Shown: in pieces, positions 38,080-49,724 of the stretch
Numbering within the stretch: position 1 is the stretch's first letter
Layout of the letters: every line of letters starts with the position of its first letter
Assembly: GCF_964019385.1 (NCBI RefSeq)
Contig: NC_088646.1
Span: forward strand, 12,198,234-12,262,233
DNA: 64,000 bases
From: Sycon ciliatum
Lineage: Eukaryota; Porifera; Calcarea; Leucosolenida; Sycettidae
Reading direction: 5' to 3'
Made by a program: the position numbers and the translations under genes
The notes under the pieces: generated by a model
Database searches by the model: none
Told to the model about the DNA's origin: nothing
The model's input: only the letters and a program-made list of their open reading frames with translations

Positions 38080-39194
38080 TTTAGGGTTTTACGTCGGGCC
38101 CTAGACGACGGCTACTTTGGCCAACCGGACAACGAAGAAGTTGTGACCAAAGAGAATGATTTTATTTCTTGCGTATGCGTTTGTAGAATGACGTAATACT
38201 CAGTGAGTAGGTCACTACAGTACTCCCCCGCCAGTGGTGAGGTCGAGAGGAGCGAAGCACGATAAACAAGAAACAAGAAAGAGAAGAGAAAGGAAAGCGC
38301 AGCATGTACAAGGCGGAAAGGCAAAAATATAATAATATGATACATATGTACAAGCGAGAGCGCTGCGTGTGTGAAATTTGTTAAACAACGTGGCACAAAT
38401 GCCGAAACAAAAATCAGAAAAGCAGGAAAGAGAGAAATGCATGACAGAGGCGGGTTAACGTGTCAGAGGTGTGTTAACGTGACAGAGGTGGAGAGCATGT
38501 CAGAGGCAGAAAGAAAGAAAAGAGGAAATGTACGCGTGACAGAGGAGTGTTATCGTGTCAGAGGCGGAAAGAAAGGAAATGTACGCGTGACAGAGGAGTA
38601 TAATCATGTCAGAGGCGGCTGCATGTTGCAGGCTTGGCGGGATACCAGCAGGAGCGCTGCACTGATGCGAGGCATGCGAAGTGAGGCGGGGACAGATGGA
38701 GGCGAGCGCAGCTCCATGGGGTCCGGTGCCGGGCGTGTGCCTGCGTGCGTGCACAGTGAGTGAGCTGGTACGACGGGTGGAGGTGGCCAATTTCCAGCTT
38801 GAGGCCAGGACGAAGACGACTGGACGATGTGCCGTGGCAGGATAGCGGGGTATCCAGGTGGGCCGGGAGGGTGGCAGGGGCCACAGCAGCTCCGAGGCGG
38901 ATCCAGTGACGAGTGGTGGTGAGGCTCAAGTTTTACGTCAACAGCCGGCGATTGACGGGATCCCGAGAGTTGAGGCGAGCAGGAAACTGCGGCGGGCCGA
39001 GCTCAGGGATGGCATGTTCAAAACTCCGAAGAGCGCAGCGTCGGGGGTCACCAATTTAGGGTTTTACGTCGGGCCCTAGACGACGGCTACTTTGGCCAAC
39101 CGGACAACGAAGAAGTTGTGACCAAAGAGAATGATTTTATTTCTTGCGTATGCGTTTGTAGAATGACGTAATACTCAGTGAGTAGGTCACTACA
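38080..39194 (-). mobile_element. TRIM: non-coding LTR retrotransposon with identical 140-bp LTRs
   Basis: LTRs at 38080-38219 and 39055-39194 are the same length and appear identical. AACT stands on both sides (38076-38079 and 39195-39198). On the minus strand the LTR begins TGTAGTGACC; the upstream LTR is followed, after two bases, by TGGTGACCCCCGACGC, which fits a tRNA primer-binding site, and a purine-rich GGCGGGGGAGTAC precedes the other LTR. The 835-bp interior has no gag or pol. The inverted sequence near 37317-37352 shows the target with a single AACT. Confidence 0.88.
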
Positions 39195-39565
39195 AACTCT
39201 TGCTATCACGACTCAACAGAAACGGCAACAAGAACTGCGATTTTGATCCTGAAACCACGAGTGCAATGACATGGTCAAGAACATTACCAAAAGAACAAAC
39301 TAATGTTACTTTCACATGCTCTTGGTTACAAACTGGGGGGGGGGGGGGCACTATTCAAGAGAGGGTTTTATTTTTTCACTGGCTCTAAGGCATGCGGCAC
39401 TGCACTGCACTATTCAAGAGAGGGCTCTAATCGCGCGAGTACGGTACGCGGGCGGTTTTTGGATCCTACTATACTATAATAGTACTAGTAATCATGCAAA
39501 TATTATTTCAATATTTGCATGATTTGCGTCATATTTATACAGTCATGACATTTGAATTGAAAAAA

Positions 39566-39824
39566 GCCATAGCGAAGCGAAGTGCACAAGTCACAGAGTC
39601 TGTCCTTCGAAGGTGAACATTTTGGTTGCGGTAAAAAGAAAGGTTGACACTTTTCTGGATTTCATTACTTCTAGCGGCTGGCAATCGACTTAGACCGAGG
39701 ACAATGTCCAAGGCTGCAAGGGCACGCTCGAGGAACGGTTTTGACTCCCTCTCTCGCTCTCAGTGAATCACGTCCCCCCCCCCCCCATCCTTTTGTTATT
39801 GCAACCACAACGGCAGCAGCAGTC
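39566..39824 (+). promoter_or_regulatory. Duplicated upstream region of gene D
   Basis: Counterpart of 30060-30377, with small deletions. A C13 run lies at about 39774. Confidence 0.5.
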
Positions 39825-41606
39825 ATGACCATCTCAAACTCGAGATGCATCCAGACAATAGCATTGCTTCCTTTGCTAATGCTGTTGACTGATTCTATTG
39901 GTGCACGCGGTATGTGTTTCGACGAATTCGTGATCAGCGGGGATAATCTTTATCCAAGCAACCAGCCCGACGGAAAGAGAATTGTGCTAGTCCCGGGAAA
40001 GACAGAAACGTGGAAGCAATGTCAGAGTGCTTGTGTCAACGGCACCACGAGATGCCATTCGTGGACACTCTTCTTCGAGAATGCCACCCAGGGTCTAGCG
40101 AACAACTGCTACTTGCGCACGGATGACTACTGGAATCCGCAGTTCGTTCACGGTCAGAAGCATCTGACCGTGGCAAGTGGCGTAAATTGTAAATCTCCAC
40201 CAGCTACTGCTCTGCCTAATGCACCGCCACCCAATGTTCAGTTCAGCTGGGACCACGTTCCTGTGTTCATTCATACATCGAACACAACTGGACCATTCAA
40301 CGACCAGGCATTACAGATCATGGCCAAGTTTCCAATTGTCACAATTGAGAAGTATCAAGGTCCCAACAGTGGATATCATTATCCTGCTGAGAAATGGGTG
40401 TGCTGTGAGGAAGATCGCATTGTGGATACGTTGAAATCTGTGAAAAAGATCAACCCAAACATCACAGGAATCTTCTACTACAACATGGTTCTGGACTATC
40501 CACAGTATCGATTGCACGAGAACTTTGCCAAGAACGAGAGCTGGTGGCTTCATGATCAATTTGGCAATGTCGTCAAAGTTGGGGTGAGTGAGGTCTTCAA
40601 CACGTTTCATGCTGAACCTGTTCATTGCTTTGCAACCAAGAGATCAGTCATTGATCAGTGCCACTTTTTGTTCACTGGATAGACACTGAGTATTCTTTGC
40701 CAGCACAGTGCTGGAGAGGGGGTATGGTGGTAGCACAGTGCTGGGGAGGGGGTATGGTGGTAGCACAGTGCTGGGGAGGGGGTATGGTGGTGTAATAATG
40801 ACTGTGAGCAGTGTACATGTACTTCATTTGGAGGTGTCAGGTTTTTTTGTAGCTGGCCCAAATCCCATTGTTTCTTCTTGTGGCATTGTTTCTTGTTATG
40901 GCATTGGTTTGTGTAGATTAATGCTGGCGCCCACAACACGAAAGACCTGCTAGTGTATGATACGACGCAGGAAGCCGTCTCGGAACTCTTCATGCACGCC
41001 TGCCTCGACCTTGTCCCCAGCGGAGCGGTGGATGGGTGTTTCGTCGACCGACCCGTTGACGGACTGCCTCACCAGAACATGACTACTGACATGAGCGTGA
41101 ATCTGATGGCGTCACACGTCACCACGCTTCAGGCGTTCCAGGAGCAGCTGAAACGCGGCCCGCTCATTGCCAACCATGGATACGGTATGCCGGGCGTCAA
41201 TGCTGCAATGATCGAGGTTTTCAGACCTACCGAGGAGGACATCATGCTCCTTCAATGGACTGCCGACCGTGGTAAGCTTGTAGAAGCACACATGGTTGGT
41301 GGTGATTGCACAACGGATGAGGGCATACAAGATCATCTTGCCGCCTTTCTTATCGGAGCTGGAAACTACTCCTACTTCGGCTGTGGGCCATGGTTCACTA
41401 GTACGAGTATAGACTCCCAGTGGAAAGCCTCCTATGACAAGCCACTTGGTGCCCCTCTCGGCCGACCTTCAAAGACGAAAAGTGTCTACACACGTAAATT
41501 TGCCAGTGGCACCACTGTCCATTTTGACTGCTCCACCAATAAGGGTACGATTGACTGGGCAAAATCCCCAGAGATGAAGCAATATGCTGATGATCTTATC
41601 TACTAG
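39825..41606 (+). CDS. Gene D: secreted PAN/Apple plus GHL15-like putative glycosidase
   Basis: Exons 39825-40583 and 40917-41606 give 482 residues. It is almost identical to gene B: first exons have equal length (759 nt) and only scattered changes such as TTRCHSW for TTACHSW. The exon 2 start differs: INAGAHNTKDLLVYDT replaces GDGHNTQDLLVYDT, because the acceptor lies six bases further out. Motifs: FPIVTIEKYQG, DGCFVDRPVDG, IANHGYGMPGVNAAMIEVF, GKLVEAHM. The conserved GHG/GDGH motif at the exon 2 start of A, B and C is altered here, which could matter if it contributes to the active site. Confidence 0.85.
40703..40792. repeat. 30-bp minisatellite, 3 copies, gene D intron
   Basis: Unit GCACAGTGCTGGGGAGGGGG plus TATGGTGGTA. 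Gene B has one related unit at the equivalent site. Confidence 0.95.
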
Positions 41607-41856
41607 TTCTATAAATGCTCCTGATAAATTATACTCCAAGCTTTTTCTGCTATGAAATTGTCTCACGGCTATAATCAATTTGAGTGCGTGCACTGCTGCC
41701 CCAGTCTTGTTCATTCTCGTTACATTTTTAAATTGGTGTTTTGGGCAGTTCTTTGACAAGAACAGGTGACCCTGGCTTGCCAGATAACCTTGGTTCTTTC
41801 AATGTGTGGAATTCGGCAACAGTACTGACACAATCTTCTGACCTGCCTCAGAAATA

Positions 41857-42955
41857 GGCTTTCCCCAATTCGGCTGTTTTTTCGCCTACTGTATTCGGCT
41901 CAGTTTCGCTCGGCTCAAAAGTGCATCAGACTGGGCTGCATAATCAGCTGGTTGTTCGAAAATTGGCTGCAAAATTGGAATATACAAGTTTTGGACAATC
42001 TGCTAAAAGAATCAGTGTTGGCATATTGGCTTCAAAATTGGTGAGATATTGGAAATACAGCTCTGCTAGATGGAGTAGACTGTAACTGTACGTTGTAGTG
42101 TAGTATTTTTATTTACTATAATTAAGTAGTAAAGCTCTTTCTAACGGCTAGTGTTTGTTTGAGAGGAGGTCAAAGGACACGAGTCACACGACCTCAACGC
42201 CCTAGTACTACCGGTACAAGTACTGAAGTAGAAAGCTCGAGCGGTCATGCTTGCAGCAACATCATTCGTTCGTAAACGCACTTTGCAACAACATTTGGTA
42301 GATTTTCGGCGACTCACAAAGGAACCCTCCAAAATCGGCGAAAAGCTTAGCGATTTTTCCACAATGGACTCAGATGGAGAGCTAGCCAAGGATAAATGTA
42401 ATTTATAGAAAAGAAAAAGGACCAAGGAACTACAAGTTACATTTTAGTAATACCCTATAATGTCCATGTAAACCACCAGTCACTAAACAATCAGCTCATG
42501 CGATAACATTGCACGACACTGACCGACGGTACTGACGTTCTACAACTAACTGGTTATCAGCTCTAGCACATCATGGATGCGCACTCCAACAGCCTTCCAA
42601 CTAATTGCTTGGAAGGTTCTAAGTTATAATAAAAATTATTATGATAACATACGAGGGGAAGGTGAGCGTAACCAAAGCAAGCAAGAGCTGAAAGTCTCTA
42701 TTGGAAGGGCCTTAGGATATTTTTCGTTGTCACGCGGCGCATCCAAGATATGCTAGAGCTGATAACCAGTTACTTGAGTAGTTGTAGAACGTCAGTACCG
42801 TGCAATGTTAGAGCATGAGCTGATTGTGTTGTAACTGGTGGTGAAAGTGGGCATTATAGTGAAACTTGTAATTCCTTGCCCTTGGTTCTTTTTCTTTTCA
42901 TAGATTTTTCGATAAGTCTCGGCGAATTTTTCGCCCGGCTGATTTAGGGAAAGCC
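41857..42955. mobile_element. 1.1-kb foldback element with TA flanks
   Basis: Ends GGCTTTCCCCAATTCGGCTG and, inverted, GGCTTTCCCTAAATCAGCCG; TA at 41855-41856 and 42956-42957. Inner arms near 42404-42590 and 42737-42905 are imperfect reverse complements (TGACGTTCTACAACTA, AACTGGTTATCAGCTCTAGC). Non-coding. Absent from the paralogous position after gene B. Confidence 0.8.
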
Positions 42956-42985
42956 TACTATAGTAGTAGATTCTACGTATGATAA

Positions 42986-43745
42986 TTATAACCTAACACT
43001 GGTTAAAAACCAGTATTAGGGCATGTTCGATTGTACGAATCCATCAGCCCCGGACCCGGATTCGCCAAATTTGTGCATGTTCGATTGTACGAATCCGGAT
43101 CCCGAGAGCACGGATTCGGATCCAGTCAACCCACCTCCCAGAGACGGATTCGACGGATTCATTTCGATAGTACGACTTGTATCTACTCAAAACTCGCAAT
43201 ATGCGTACACTAGGTCAAGAGTTTACCACAACGCGTACAGATACTACGGGATGAGCTGTAGCAACGCGGTTGCTAAGGCCTTGAAACGGATTATCGGTTG
43301 TGCACATTCGATTGTATCCGTCCGATCGAAGTGACCTGGTCGGCGGGGATCGGGATCCAGTTTCTACAATCGAATGCAGCCTTAGATAAACCATGTTATA
43401 GTTCACGCAATTGTTAGATTGACAGCATGAAACAAGTTGAGGACACTGTGTTCGGAAACAGTGAATACTACATAAACAACCTTCCGCGGTTGGCAGAGCC
43501 CCGGTCCCTGCGGACCATTTGAACCATATGGGTATCGCACCCGGTTCTGACCCTCATTATGCTAGGGGGTTAGGAGACTACTCCTGATGTCGTCTTGTTT
43601 TCTTCGCTCTTTTCTTTAACTTGTATAAAGACTTCTTTTTCTTTTTCTTTTTCTTCCAACTTCTGCCCACCGCGGAAGATTGTAGTAAGGTCACTGTTTC
43701 CGAACACAGTGTCCTCCACCTTGTTTCATGCTGTCAATCTAACAA
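42986..43745. mobile_element. Foldback element family F, copy 2
   Basis: Same ends and arms as 27963-28317 (ACACTGTGTTCGGAAACAG, CCTTCCGCGGTTGGCAGAGC), with the insertion at 43019-43381 and a CT-rich stretch replacing part of the right arm. Confidence 0.8.
43019..43381. mobile_element. Harbinger-like MITE with TTA target duplication
   Basis: Ends GGGCATGTTCGATTGTACGA and, inverted, GGCTGCATTCGATTGTAGAA. TTA at 43016-43018 and 43382-43384. Copy 1 of the host element has a single TTA at 27996-27998 and no insertion. A 3-bp TTA duplication is typical of PIF/Harbinger. One TIR-like motif recurs internally near 43076. Confidence 0.85.
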
Positions 43746-44087
43746 TTAGACTCTACGTGTATGTCAGTGATATTTGATCTGGAGACTCCTGAATGAAGAA
43801 TAATATAATTATCGAATGAAGACCAAAACAGTCAGTACTTATTCAGCATTGTAGACCGTGATGAAGGAGGGTGTGAAAAATGACACCTACTGCGAGACAG
43901 GCAGTTGTCATTTGAAGGTAGGGTACCCTAGGGTATGCACACCCGGGTAGATCTACCCTCTGACTGGCTACGGTGGCGCTGGGGTTCATTCATCAGCTCG
44001 AAGGCAGAAAATCATTTTGCTGTTCGTCGCACCTTCGGGCTTCACTCAGACAGCGATCAGCCTGAAACTGAGGAAGATTGGAAAAAC

Positions 44088-46676
44088 ATGTTCCGATTCA
44101 CAAGAGCAACCCCGCTAGCCGCGGGTCACTTGCTGATGATTGCGTGCGCCTCGGGACTGGTCCAAGGGTCGGTCCCAACCGTGGATGACCTCGCAGGGGA
44201 TTGGGTCGACCTAAACCAGGAACCATTTCAAGCTAGAGATTTGCCGACCATCAACAATTTCTGGGGTAGTGCTGGTGTATCTCCGGAGAATACTCGACCG
44301 GTCGACCTATTCGCAATCAACGCACTGGAGCTACCGCCCTACGCTGGGTGTGGCGCAAGTGCCGCTACGCCGTACGGCTGCGGACAGCTATTGATAAATG
44401 GCAAGCATATTCCTGCCGAGGAAACGATGTGGAGTGCCTACTCGGCAGGTCGTCGTACGTCGAAGGGTGGCGATGTGCCGGCTGGCTTACACATTCAGAC
44501 CGACACTCGCATGCAGTTCGAGGCCAATGCGGTGCTCTGGAAAATCCAGCTGATGAACAGCATGGCGAGTGCGGCTGTCGAGCCATTCCAGCTTAGCCTG
44601 CACCTGAATGGCATGGTGCGAAAACTATCCACAGTTGGCACGTGGGTATTTCCAACACCTAATCAGTTCTCACAGTTCAACTACACCGTCCTGATAAGGC
44701 CTGGCAGTCGTGGAGTTACAGCGCAGGACATGGCGGCTTCAACACAAACTTCAAAGCCAGCCGCTGCGGCATTTGTGTGCTTGGGCACATCAGCTGATAT
44801 TACTGCGCAAGCTGGAACTGTACCCCAAGCTAACTTTAAAATTCCTGGCATTCCTGTGAATACATCGGTTATTGTACGTGTTGCGTTAGTAGTGGCTGAT
44901 ACCACTTCTGACGCTCTCACACAACTCAACAGCCTGGATGCGAGTGAAGCCGAATTTGATAGTGTGTTTACAGCTGCTGCTGACCGCTGGCAGGACCGAT
45001 GGGAAGCGGTGTTTGACTCGAAACAAGAGCAGTTCAGTGGTAATCTGCCCACACTGAGTATCAGTTCGGAGAGAGGTGCTGATATAGAACGTGTATTCTA
45101 CACGTCTATTCTGACGGTGGTGACACAGGCGCGTACCAATCTGCCCATTGTCTACAAGACCGTGTTTGTCAATGGCCAAGGCAATCTGGGCTGGCCAGAC
45201 CGTGGCATAGGCGGCGCGACCAGCTGGTGGTGGGATGAATCACTCACGTCCATGATGCTGTCGCTACTGGAGCCGGCCGGGCGCACCCCTACGCTGCAGG
45301 CATGGCTTCACTCAGACCCGACGGCCACCGGTTCAAATCATTACGCCATGGACTGCTCGCCACCAGGTACAGTCTCCTGCAAGTTCCCATCACATTCCGA
45401 ACAACCATCGCATGACAAGCGTACAGTGATGTGGCGTGATGGCACGGAGAGCAATGAAGCCAGTCCTGCAAGTCCACCTACTGGGTTTTACTGCTATAAC
45501 CTCTGGGCATTGTTCATGACCATATCAAACCATTTGAGAGTCAACAATGACGAGGCGTTTCTCAAGTCTAAGGCGGGCTCCACGAATATGACCGTGGAGG
45601 AGGCGCTTGCCAACGTCGCAACATTTTGGAAGCAGTACGTCATCGAGGGGACATCTCTGGTCGACTTTGCCTGGCGGATGGACGGCTTCTCTGGTTCGTA
45701 CAAGCACGTGATGCCTGGGTGTAGTCAGGGCAACAATGTCTGGATGATGCGAGAAATGGCCAGACTGTACGACGTGCAGAAGCGTGGTATAGACGCTCAG
45801 TCAATGCGTGACTATGCAAACAGAATGTCAAACGACACCATACAGTACATGTACGAGAAGGGTGGCGGTTACTTCAATCTTGTGTACCCGCCGGAGAAGA
45901 GCGGTGGACCGCTTATCGCCTATGAATACAGGCATCTGGTGGACTTCTTTTCAGTCACGTTTGGACTGTGCGGTGGCGGCCAGAGCGCGTGTGACTTTGA
46001 CGCGTATCCGGGAATGCGAAAAGAGATGGCCGACTGGTTTCGTGACGAGACAGTCACTTGCTGCTGGGCGCGTGCCACCAGCCCCAAAACAAATTGCTCT
46101 CGAACGTGGCCGCTGAGCAGCAGCAGTTGGGATACAGGCAACAGGGCTGCTGCTGCTGCTACTGATGCTGATGAGTGGCCTGGCTATAAGACATGTGATG
46201 CAGGTCGGCCGGATCACGGAACAACCGGCTCCTACCCGAGCTGGCCAGCGTTTGCCCTGGAAGCACTCTGCTATTTGGAGAACTATAATTGCTCCTCGGC
46301 TGCGCAGATCATGGCATCGTTTGTCAGCAATACTCATGAAGGGCCGTTTGGGCAAGCTACTTACGCTCCTCAACAGACCACTCCTCCATATGCACCGCAG
46401 AATGACCTGCCATCGTATAAGCCGACACAAGGGGTGACACGCTATCTTGGAATAGAGGGTGGAAGCTTCTTTGATGCAGTCCTGCGTGGCTTCTTTGGCT
46501 ACCATCCTCCCATGCTGTGGCCCGGCGGGAAACGGCAAGATGTGCTGAACGCAGCACTCGCGGGCAAATCAAAGGCAAGGGGATTCACTGGTACTCTGAC
46601 CAACCTGCGAACGCCATTCGGACTGGCCACGATTTCAGCAGGCCCTACTGGATTGAGTATTGAACTGCAAGAGTGA
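44088..46676 (+). CDS. Secreted six-hairpin glycosidase-like protein, single exon
   Basis: One open exon of 862 codons. I start it at 44088 (MFRFTRATPLAAGHLLMIAC) because this gives a signal peptide; the open frame extends 51 codons further upstream without one. The N-terminal third (to about residue 270) looks beta-rich. The rest resembles the (alpha/alpha)6 barrels of the GH63/GH37/GH78-type superfamily: a SWWWDESLTSMMLSLLEP helix near residue 380, then YNLWALFMTISNHLRVNND, FAWRMDGFSGSYKHVMPGCS, and a C-terminal DHGTTGSYPSWPAFALEALC. An acid in the WWWDE region is a candidate catalytic residue by analogy only. Many Cys and sequons suit secretion. The lack of introns contrasts with the intron-rich genes at both window ends. 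It follows gene D in the same direction. Substrate unknown. Confidence 0.75.
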   Translation: MFRFTRATPLAAGHLLMIACASGLVQGSVPTVDDLAGDWVDLNQEPFQARDLPTINNFWGSAGVSPENTRPVDLFAINALELPPYAGCGASAATPYGCGQLLINGKHIPAEETMWSAYSAGRRTSKGGDVPAGLHIQTDTRMQFEANAVLWKIQLMNSMASAAVEPFQLSLHLNGMVRKLSTVGTWVFPTPNQFSQFNYTVLIRPGSRGVTAQDMAASTQTSKPAAAAFVCLGTSADITAQAGTVPQANFKIPGIPVNTSVIVRVALVVADTTSDALTQLNSLDASEAEFDSVFTAAADRWQDRWEAVFDSKQEQFSGNLPTLSISSERGADIERVFYTSILTVVTQARTNLPIVYKTVFVNGQGNLGWPDRGIGGATSWWWDESLTSMMLSLLEPAGRTPTLQAWLHSDPTATGSNHYAMDCSPPGTVSCKFPSHSEQPSHDKRTVMWRDGTESNEASPASPPTGFYCYNLWALFMTISNHLRVNNDEAFLKSKAGSTNMTVEEALANVATFWKQYVIEGTSLVDFAWRMDGFSGSYKHVMPGCSQGNNVWMMREMARLYDVQKRGIDAQSMRDYANRMSNDTIQYMYEKGGGYFNLVYPPEKSGGPLIAYEYRHLVDFFSVTFGLCGGGQSACDFDAYPGMRKEMADWFRDETVTCCWARATSPKTNCSRTWPLSSSSWDTGNRAAAAATDADEWPGYKTCDAGRPDHGTTGSYPSWPAFALEALCYLENYNCSSAAQIMASFVSNTHEGPFGQATYAPQQTTPPYAPQNDLPSYKPTQGVTRYLGIEGGSFFDAVLRGFFGYHPPMLWPGGKRQDVLNAALAGKSKARGFTGTLTNLRTPFGLATISAGPTGLSIELQE

Positions 46677-48111
46677 AGTCGGCCCAGAGACACACTGTGT
46701 TCCACCATTCAGGTCTTGTCAATATAGTGCATGGTTGCTTCACATTTTTGTCATGTGACTAAATTCGTGTAGACAGTGGAACAAACATGGCCGACATCAT
46801 GTTACCCATAGATGCAGGTGTTGTATCCAACATGGCTGCACTGTGTGGTTATGTGATAGATGCGTAAGAGTGCTACATACACAAATTGCGTTGGACACAG
46901 TCCTTCTGCCTTAAACTCCAGAGAGGCTCTAAGGCTGGTGATGTCTTGTTAGTTACAGAATCTACAGGCATCTATTTTGTTTCATCCACAACCTCCATTG
47001 CTCTAGCCCCGTGGACTCATTTTACTTTCAAGGTTCTTTCTCCAAGGAGTGTTATTTTGTCGTGACCATCACTCTGTCAATGTAGTGTGTTACATTTTAA
47101 AACCATAATTTCGAAACAAGAGCAGCAGAACCACACAGGCTGCAATGGTTCCCGCCTATGACCAGACGACGTTTACCTCGCTCACTACCGTGAAATCATA
47201 CCTGTATGAACTGAATGCAAGTTCCCAGGCGGCTTACACGTAGCCTTGTAGGCTATGGATCATACCACTGACTATTTTGAAGGCAGCGTCAGTGAAGCAC
47301 AGCATGGATCATCTACACGGAGGTGTTGTGTAGTAAATAACTGATTCACTGGAACTGTTGCCATGGTTACCTTCCACCCTAAATCCAACGGTACTCGTAC
47401 CTAGCACCCAAAATACACCCAAATACCGTTGGTTTGGTATCGTTTCGACGATAGAAAGCTCTGTTTAGTGGGAGAATGAAGCCGGTAATATTCCAACTTG
47501 GGTGATATCACAAGTCGATCGTTGTGTCAGAAACCAAAAATGCCAACCATGTCTTGAAAGCACACAAAACTACAGGCCGAGCCGACGATCGAACCATGGT
47601 GAACGGTAAAATGCTATCCATAATGGACCATATCGTGCAAGGACGGTAGGCTGCGCGTAGATCTACGGGGTCCTTGCATTATCGTTTGCACGTGATCATG
47701 GTGATCGTAAAGCAGATGTCGAAGGTTTGGTAGTGCCTAGTGGTGTGATCTGCCTGTCACTAACTTGCCAGTCAATGACCATGCTGACAAAGAGGTGGCA
47801 GTCTGCATGCAGTGAGTTACTGTCAGCCATGTAAACACGCCAATCGAAGATGGGTAGGTCTACAACGTCAACGGATCCGGGTCCCGATTGTGAGATTCTC
47901 GTCGATTGTTGTGATCGATAGCTCAGCGGTTTGCAAGCAGGATTTTAGTAGATCTACGTAGCTAGGTGGTGACGTACAGGCCCACCTTCCTACCGGCACT
48001 GATAACGTTAGCAGAACTGTTTGAGCGCGTCCTGCGACTGGAGAGGATAATTTTCGGAACGATTTGCCATAATCCCTTCGGCTTTGCGTCTCACAAAACA
48101 CGACTGTTAGG
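46677..48111. other. Intergenic, no gene seen
   Basis: No coding exon or bounded element. A short stem (GTGCAAGGAC and GTCCTTGCA) lies near 47635-47680. Confidence 0.55.
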
Positions 48112-48747
48112 ATGGAGGGTGGCAGAACGACATTGACTATTTGTCTTCCGTTTCTGGTCCTGGCTGTTGTTGCCCTTGGGCCACTGCTGAGCAGGGCACA
48201 GCCGCATCCGTATCCAATGGGTTTCTCGGTCTACGCGGAGAGCAACTGCACGGACAGCAGCGGACAAACTGTGGACCTTGGCGAGCAGTCGATGTGCCAC
48301 ATGAAGAGCTTCAACGTTTGTATGGAGCTAATGTATTATCCACAAAAGTGTATGTCCAGGGTGAAGAACACGACTGTGTTGGGAAAGTGTGGACAGCATG
48401 GTATTTACGCTAACTCGACAGTTGTATCGCTCTCACCGGGCAATGATGACCTGCCACAGACAGTATGGGTAGTGAACTTCAACAGCACCAATCCTATGCT
48501 ACCGGTCCTAAAGGATGGACTGGCGTGCTCTGGCTATGTCTGCTCTAAAATAGTAGCAACAACACTGCCCAAGCATGCACTCATGGGTGATGTGGATAGT
48601 GGCATGCAGGATGGTCAGATGGATGATATACAGTGCCAGACAAATATCACCGTGCAGGCGTACGGCTGGGAGCAGTCTCGCAGCGTGCAGCAGCTGCGCG
48701 ACGAATGGGACTGCGACGAGCAGGAGTTGATAAGCAGATGTAACTAG
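48112..48747 (+). CDS. Small secreted cysteine-rich protein, unknown function
   Basis: Single-exon frame of 211 codons. Residues 1-29 form a signal peptide (ICLPFLVLAVVALGPLLSRA). The mature part has about a dozen cysteines (for example SNCTDSS, SMCHMKSFNVCME, QKCMS, GKCGQHG, ACSGYVCSK, IQCQTN, WDCDEQELISRC) and several N-glycosylation sequons. I recognise no family. The layout resembles small extracellular or lysosomal proteins with disulphide-stabilised folds. Start chosen at the only ATG preceding the signal peptide. Confidence 0.65.
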   Translation: MEGGRTTLTICLPFLVLAVVALGPLLSRAQPHPYPMGFSVYAESNCTDSSGQTVDLGEQSMCHMKSFNVCMELMYYPQKCMSRVKNTTVLGKCGQHGIYANSTVVSLSPGNDDLPQTVWVVNFNSTNPMLPVLKDGLACSGYVCSKIVATTLPKHALMGDVDSGMQDGQMDDIQCQTNITVQAYGWEQSRSVQQLRDEWDCDEQELISRCN

Positions 48748-49110
48748 CAGTGTCTGCCATGATGACTGAACTGCATGAACAGCGGCGTATCACCCAGCCC
48801 GGTCTGGTGACGCCGTATCAACACTCTGAAATTTTACACAAGAACTTTCATCGGGTCAGACCCATGCCTTCTCTGTACTGGCTGCAAGATTGAAAGGCAA
48901 GAGGCTTCGGGTATACCGTATTGAACTATTCACTCGCTGGAGCAGAACTGGTCTCTCTCTCTCTCTCTCTCACACCACACACCTTTGTTAGCGCTCATTG
49001 GACACGTGCAAGGACTCAGAATTCTGTCTCAGACACATTTCACAATGATAGATGATTATACTGTACCATATAAAATTGATAACGTGGAAAAATTGGGGCA
49101 CGAGAAATGC

Positions 49111-49404
49111 GTTAGAGTCGGTTAGACGGTCCACCAACTAAACCAGATTTTGAACCGTGAGTCAGACATGCACAATCTAGTACCAAGGAGTACTGATGGC
49201 GCTTACCTTCCCCTCTTTGGAACTATCACAAGTATACATGAACCATCCAAGTTGGAAGGTCGTCGGATAGCGGTAGGTATTGAGCAGTGCTCAAGCGTAC
49301 CGTTCATGCCATGGAATGTCTCAGTACTCCTCGTCAGTCTGGTGCTAAATTGTGCATGTCTGACTGTTCCAAATCTGGTTTACTAGTAGTTGGTGGACTC
49401 TAAC
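49111..49404. mobile_element. TIR element, GTTAGAGTC ends
   Basis: GTTAGAGTC..GGTCCACCAACTA..ACCAGATTT at the left is mirrored at the right. The 78-codon frame inside is not considered a gene. Confidence 0.7.
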
Positions 49405-49544
49405 AATTCCATTTAGCAAACGATGATACAAAGTGACAATATACGTACAGCAGAACGCATCAGTTCAATGACACTCACAGCACAGCACAGCACAGTACAG
49501 CACTGTACTATGCTGTGCTGTACTTTCTACTGTACAGTACAGTA

Positions 49545-49724
49545 CAGTCAACCTCGTGAATAACGACCTTGGGTATGAGAACAACTCACGAATAACGACA
49601 CTATCTTCAGACCTACTAGCTGACCACATACATGCATACTTGCAGCCTCATGGAGAACGACAACTTGCAAATAACTACACTTTCCCCAAGCATGATCGAG
49701 TCGTTACTCGGCAAAAGTTAACTG
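49545..49724. mobile_element. Pogo-like MITE (CAGTCAACCTCG type)
   Basis: CAGTCAACCTCGTGAATAAC and, inverted, CAGTTAACTTTTGCCGAGTAAC. TA on both sides (49543-49544, 49725-49726). Confidence 0.7.

Noticed and set aside
38371-38763. 130-codon plus-strand frame
   Set aside because: Lies antisense inside the non-coding TRIM interior and contains small tandem repeats.
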